NCBI GenBank assembly: GCA_025453305.1
Contig: JALOQO010000022.1
Coordinates: 1-7,776 of the forward strand
Direction of reading: 5' to 3'
Length of the DNA: 7,776 nucleotides
From: Patescibacteria group bacterium
GTDB taxonomy: Bacteria > Patescibacteriota > Saccharimonadia > Saccharimonadales > CAIOMD01
Shown here in pieces: positions 5,015-7,776 of this stretch. Position numbers and translations under genes: made by a program. The stretch's first letter is position 1; the number at the start of each line of letters is the position of its first letter. The notes under the pieces were generated by a model. It saw only the letters and a list, made by a program, of their open reading frames with translations. It was not told the origin of the DNA and made no database searches.

Positions 5015-5401
5015 ATGATATTTATGGGATTAATTTTGTTCTTTAGCTGGTGGTATGGCCCCGGCTGGGTTAACTCATTTAAAACAATAAAAACCAGAAC
5101 TCAATCTATGATGTCTTTTTTATCTTTTGGAATTTTGCTAAGGACATTATTTGAACCATGGAAACAGATAACTCAATATGCCGGGCCGGGGTCTTCTTTT
5201 GATATTAAATTTAGAGTTTTATTAGATAATTTATTCGCCAGAGCATTCGGTTTTGTTATAAGAAGCGGAGTTTTAATTTTTGGTGCCATAGCTACAATTT
5301 TAACGGCATTATTTAGCCTGTTTGCAGCAGTTATATGGCCTGCCATACCTCTGCTACCTTTTATATTTGTACTTGCTGGTATATGGATGGCCGGATCATG
5401 A
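5015..5401 (+). CDS. Integral membrane protein of unknown function (128 aa), coupled to the Clp-like ATPase
   Basis: The protein is strongly hydrophobic. A first membrane-facing segment lies near the N-terminus (about 1-15). A central amphipathic region contains RTLFEPWK. Two long hydrophobic segments (about 80-105 and 108-126) follow, with little between them. The family is not recognised. ATG at 5015 is taken as the start; ATG at 5024 is an alternative, and neither has a strong ribosome site (AGAG at 5007-5010 is weak). The stop TGA overlaps the next start as ATGA (5398-5401), so the two genes are almost certainly translationally coupled. The product may be a membrane partner of the ATPase, for example a scaffold or substrate-delivery subunit. 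That is inference from gene order alone. Confidence 0.75.
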   Translation: MIFMGLILFFSWWYGPGWVNSFKTIKTRTQSMMSFLSFGILLRTLFEPWKQITQYAGPGSSFDIKFRVLLDNLFARAFGFVIRSGVLIFGAIATILTALFSLFAAVIWPAIPLLPFIFVLAGIWMAGS

Positions 5402-7758
5402 ATATAAACATAAAAAGTAGTAGAGTTGCTAAATCAAAAATTGCAGGTGCGCTTGGTAATAAACAGTTAAGAAATTTTATAGTTGTTGTATCACTATTAT
5501 TAGCTTTTTTTGGTGGAGCATTTATATATTTAGGGCAATGGTATGGTTGGCTGGTGCTTATAGTACCCACCGTGCTATTTATGTTTTATGAATGGTACCA
5601 CCATGACTTATCAAATAATTTGCCAGCAATAGATTCTGATCTACCAGATAAGTTAATGGCAACTAGTATTCTTAAAGCAATTAAAAAGGCCGATAATACC
5701 CCACTAGATATAATTAGGGCCCTAAACAAAGATAGTGGTTTTTGGTTTATTGCAAATAGGCTAACTATACACCCCGATATACTCGAAAGTGTTGGTTTAA
5801 GTGATGATTGGTGGCCTAAGGCTGTTCAATTATATCGAGAAAACCCAACAAAGAAAGGCGTAGACGGATCATATATTATTGTTGCTTTAATATTAACCAG
5901 CCCCGATAAAGCTAGCATATTATCGGTAAGCCATAATACAGAAGATCAAATTATTAAAGCACTCAACTGGTATGTATTTGTAAATGATTTAATAGATAGG
6001 CTAAATACCAGAAAAGACAGTGGCGGTATAGCTCGCGATTGGGCGGCGGGTTATACGCCAATGTTAGATAATTTTGCTCAAAATATTTCTAGATCTATAC
6101 AATATGGCGGGTTATCACATAGGGATATTTTGGGGCATAGCAATGTTATTTCGCAAATGGCAAACATTTTTCAGAGCAATGGGCGGGCAAATATTGCGTT
6201 AGTTGGAGAGGTTGGTTCCGGTAAAAGTACAATCATTCAGGGATTTGCCGAGTCACTTTTATTTGGCAACTATACAAGCGGTCTACAGTACAGCCAGATT
6301 TACCAAATTGATATCGCCGCACTTTTAACTAGGGTAGAGGCAGATAAATTAGATTACATAATTCAAAGACTATGTTCAGAAGCATATTCTGCCAAAAACA
6401 TTGTGCTTTATTTTGATAATGCAGGAGCCTTCTTTGGCGAGGGTGGTGGCCCAGATGCCACCAATATAATATTGCCTATATTAGAAGCCGGCCATATTAG
6501 AATGATTTTTTCGTTTACGCCAGTGCAATGGCAGTATTTACAGCGGGCTAAATCACAAGTAGTTGCCGGATTAAACTATCAGGCAGTTCAACCAACACAA
6601 AAAGACGATACTATTAGGATTCTAGAAAATCAAGCTTTATTTACGGAGGGGCAGTATAACTGCACATTTACTTACGAGGCAATTTTGGAAACATACAGAT
6701 TAGCAGAAAGGTATGGCCCAGAGATTGCTATGCCAGGTAGGGCGATAAGTGTCTTAGAAGATGCTGCTAGGAGCAATCAGTCTAAGCTGATACTAAAAAG
6801 TGATGTACAATCAGCCGTAGAGCAGGTTACGGGTATTAAAATATCAACAGCCGACACCGCCGAAAAAGATGTTTTACTTAGCTTAGAATCTAAATTAAGA
6901 GAACGAGTTATTGGCCAAGATGCAGCAGTAAAAGAACTTGTATCAGCCCTAAAACGAAGCCGGGCAGGTGTGGCTAATCCCAATAAACCTATCGGAACAT
7001 TCTTGTTCTTGGGCCCAACTGGTGTTGGCAAAACCGAAATGAGTAAAACCTTAGCAAATGTATATTTTGGTGGTAATAGCGGAATGGTTAGGGTGGATAT
7101 GAACGAATACATCACCCAAGATAGTGTACATAAGTTACTGCAAGGTAGTTCAGACTACGGAACTTCATTTTTAGAATCTGTTAGGCGCCAACCTTTTACG
7201 GTAATACTGTTTGATGAACTAGAAAAGGCTCACCCAGAAATAATTAACACACTACTTCAATTACTAGACGAAGGTTCTATTAAAGATTCAGACAACAGGG
7301 TAGTGTCATTTAAGGATGCGATAATAATCGCCACCTCTAATGCTGGAGCAGATATTATAAGAGAAAAAATATCCCAAGGTGTACCGGTAGAAGAATTTGA
7401 ATCGAGCCTTACAGACGAGTTAATAGAAAGGGGTGTGTTTAAACCAGAATTCATTAATAGGTTTGATGATGTAATAATTTTTGCACCGCTTAACCAAGAA
7501 CAGCTACATAAGGTCGTAAGGATTATGCTTGGTGATATTAATGTTCAGCTACAGGCTCAAGGTGTTACGGTTAATCTAACCGATGACGCAGTTGACTGGC
7601 TTGCCAGCCAAGGCTACGACGAAAGACTGGGTGCAAGACCGCTAAGAAGAATGATGCAAAAAACAGTAGAAACAGTGGTTTCTGATATATTATTACAGCA
7701 ACAAGTAGAGCATGGTACAACTATAACAATAAACACAGAACAATTAAGCGCGGTTTAA
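5398..7758 (+). CDS. Membrane-anchored double-AAA+ Clp-like ATPase (ClpA/ClpC-related)
   Basis: The 786-aa protein has two N-terminal transmembrane segments (about 27-46 and 48-64), a helical region resembling a Clp_N repeat domain (about 80-205), and two AAA+ modules. D1 has Walker A GEVGSGKST (270-278), but its Walker B reads LYFDN (D340-N341), with Asn in place of the catalytic Glu. D2 is complete: Walker A GPTGVGKT (539-546), Walker B ILFDE (D606-E607), sensor 1 N648, arginine finger R688 in FINRFD, and sensor 2 GARPLRR (745-751). The linker RVIGQDAAV followed by GTFLFLGPTGVGKTE is typical of ClpC. There is no coiled-coil M domain, no clear ClpP-docking tripeptide ([LIV]GF), and the usual GYVG pore loop of D2 is missing. 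It is probably a membrane unfoldase or disaggregase with D2 as the motor. ATG at 5398 is chosen because it overlaps the upstream stop (ATGA); an in-frame ATG at 5335 lies inside the previous gene. Confidence 0.88.
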   Translation: MNINIKSSRVAKSKIAGALGNKQLRNFIVVVSLLLAFFGGAFIYLGQWYGWLVLIVPTVLFMFYEWYHHDLSNNLPAIDSDLPDKLMATSILKAIKKADNTPLDIIRALNKDSGFWFIANRLTIHPDILESVGLSDDWWPKAVQLYRENPTKKGVDGSYIIVALILTSPDKASILSVSHNTEDQIIKALNWYVFVNDLIDRLNTRKDSGGIARDWAAGYTPMLDNFAQNISRSIQYGGLSHRDILGHSNVISQMANIFQSNGRANIALVGEVGSGKSTIIQGFAESLLFGNYTSGLQYSQIYQIDIAALLTRVEADKLDYIIQRLCSEAYSAKNIVLYFDNAGAFFGEGGGPDATNIILPILEAGHIRMIFSFTPVQWQYLQRAKSQVVAGLNYQAVQPTQKDDTIRILENQALFTEGQYNCTFTYEAILETYRLAERYGPEIAMPGRAISVLEDAARSNQSKLILKSDVQSAVEQVTGIKISTADTAEKDVLLSLESKLRERVIGQDAAVKELVSALKRSRAGVANPNKPIGTFLFLGPTGVGKTEMSKTLANVYFGGNSGMVRVDMNEYITQDSVHKLLQGSSDYGTSFLESVRRQPFTVILFDELEKAHPEIINTLLQLLDEGSIKDSDNRVVSFKDAIIIATSNAGADIIREKISQGVPVEEFESSLTDELIERGVFKPEFINRFDDVIIFAPLNQEQLHKVVRIMLGDINVQLQAQGVTVNLTDDAVDWLASQGYDERLGARPLRRMMQKTVETVVSDILLQQQVEHGTTITINTEQLSAV

Positions 7759-7759
7759 A

Positions 7760-7776
7760 ATGCCACCAAAGGTTGT
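7760..7776 (+). CDS. Possible start of the next gene (partial, runs off the window)
   Basis: ATG at 7760 lies one base after the stop of the Clp-like gene, and six codons (M-P-P-K-V, then incomplete) run to the end. There is no visible ribosome site, but this close spacing matches the tight packing of the two preceding genes. The protein cannot be identified from five residues. Confidence 0.35.

Noticed and set aside
5335..5397. Upstream extension of the Clp-like ATPase by 21 residues
   Set aside because: The extra residues lie in another frame of the upstream membrane gene, are Cys-rich and atypical, and the ATGA overlap at 5398 gives a better start.
5399..5401. UGA read as glycine, as in Gracilibacteria and Absconditabacteria
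   Set aside because: The TGA at 5399-5401 ends a coherent membrane protein exactly at the start of the next gene, and none of the recognised proteins needs an in-frame TGA to be read through.

Overview
The window is AT-rich bacterial DNA with short intergenic gaps. Every CDS with a visible start reads on the + strand. The gene set (a sortase beside a cell-wall-anchored protein, RNase Y, YmdB, a CCA-encoding tRNA-Pro and a membrane-anchored Clp-type ATPase) fits a Gram-positive-like bacterium. The compact layout, weak or absent Shine-Dalgarno sequences and divergent versions of familiar families suggest Candidatus Saccharibacteria (TM7) or another Patescibacteria/CPR lineage. That placement is inference. 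UGA is used as an ordinary stop (the gene ending at 5401), which argues against the UGA=Gly lineages (Gracilibacteria, Absconditabacteria).

Layout: (1) 1-122 is the C-terminus of a surface protein with an APNTGF sorting signal, followed at 137-1090 by a sortase that probably anchors it. A perfect 12-bp-arm palindrome sits on the sortase stop codon. (2) 1260-4154 is an apparent three-gene operon: rny (RNase Y), a 2H-phosphoesterase-like gene directly abutting it, and ymdB (a metallophosphodiesterase whose B. subtilis homologue hydrolyses 2',3'-cyclic nucleotides). Together they look like an RNA-decay and RNA-end or cyclic-nucleotide module. (3) 4155-4729 is an RNA-rich stretch. It begins with a tRNA-Pro(UGG)-like gene split by two related inserts of 84 and 87 nt, one at position 26/27 and one in the T-loop. 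An intact tRNA-Pro(UGG) follows, then a leader region with a TATAAT box, a 23-codon ORF and a strong intrinsic terminator just before the next gene's ribosome binding site. (4) 4730-4969 encodes a 79-aa protein of unknown function. (5) 5015-7758 encodes a 128-aa membrane protein that overlaps (ATGA) a 786-aa membrane-anchored double-AAA+ Clp-like ATPase with several non-canonical features. A further gene probably begins at 7760.

The strongest candidate for something undescribed is the pair of inserts in the tRNA-Pro copy. Each has three hairpins, near-invariant ends and a variable middle hairpin whose stems differ by compensatory changes. Removing both restores a tRNA body of exactly native length. 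The attenuator-like leader at 4572-4729 and the unusual Clp-like ATPase come next.
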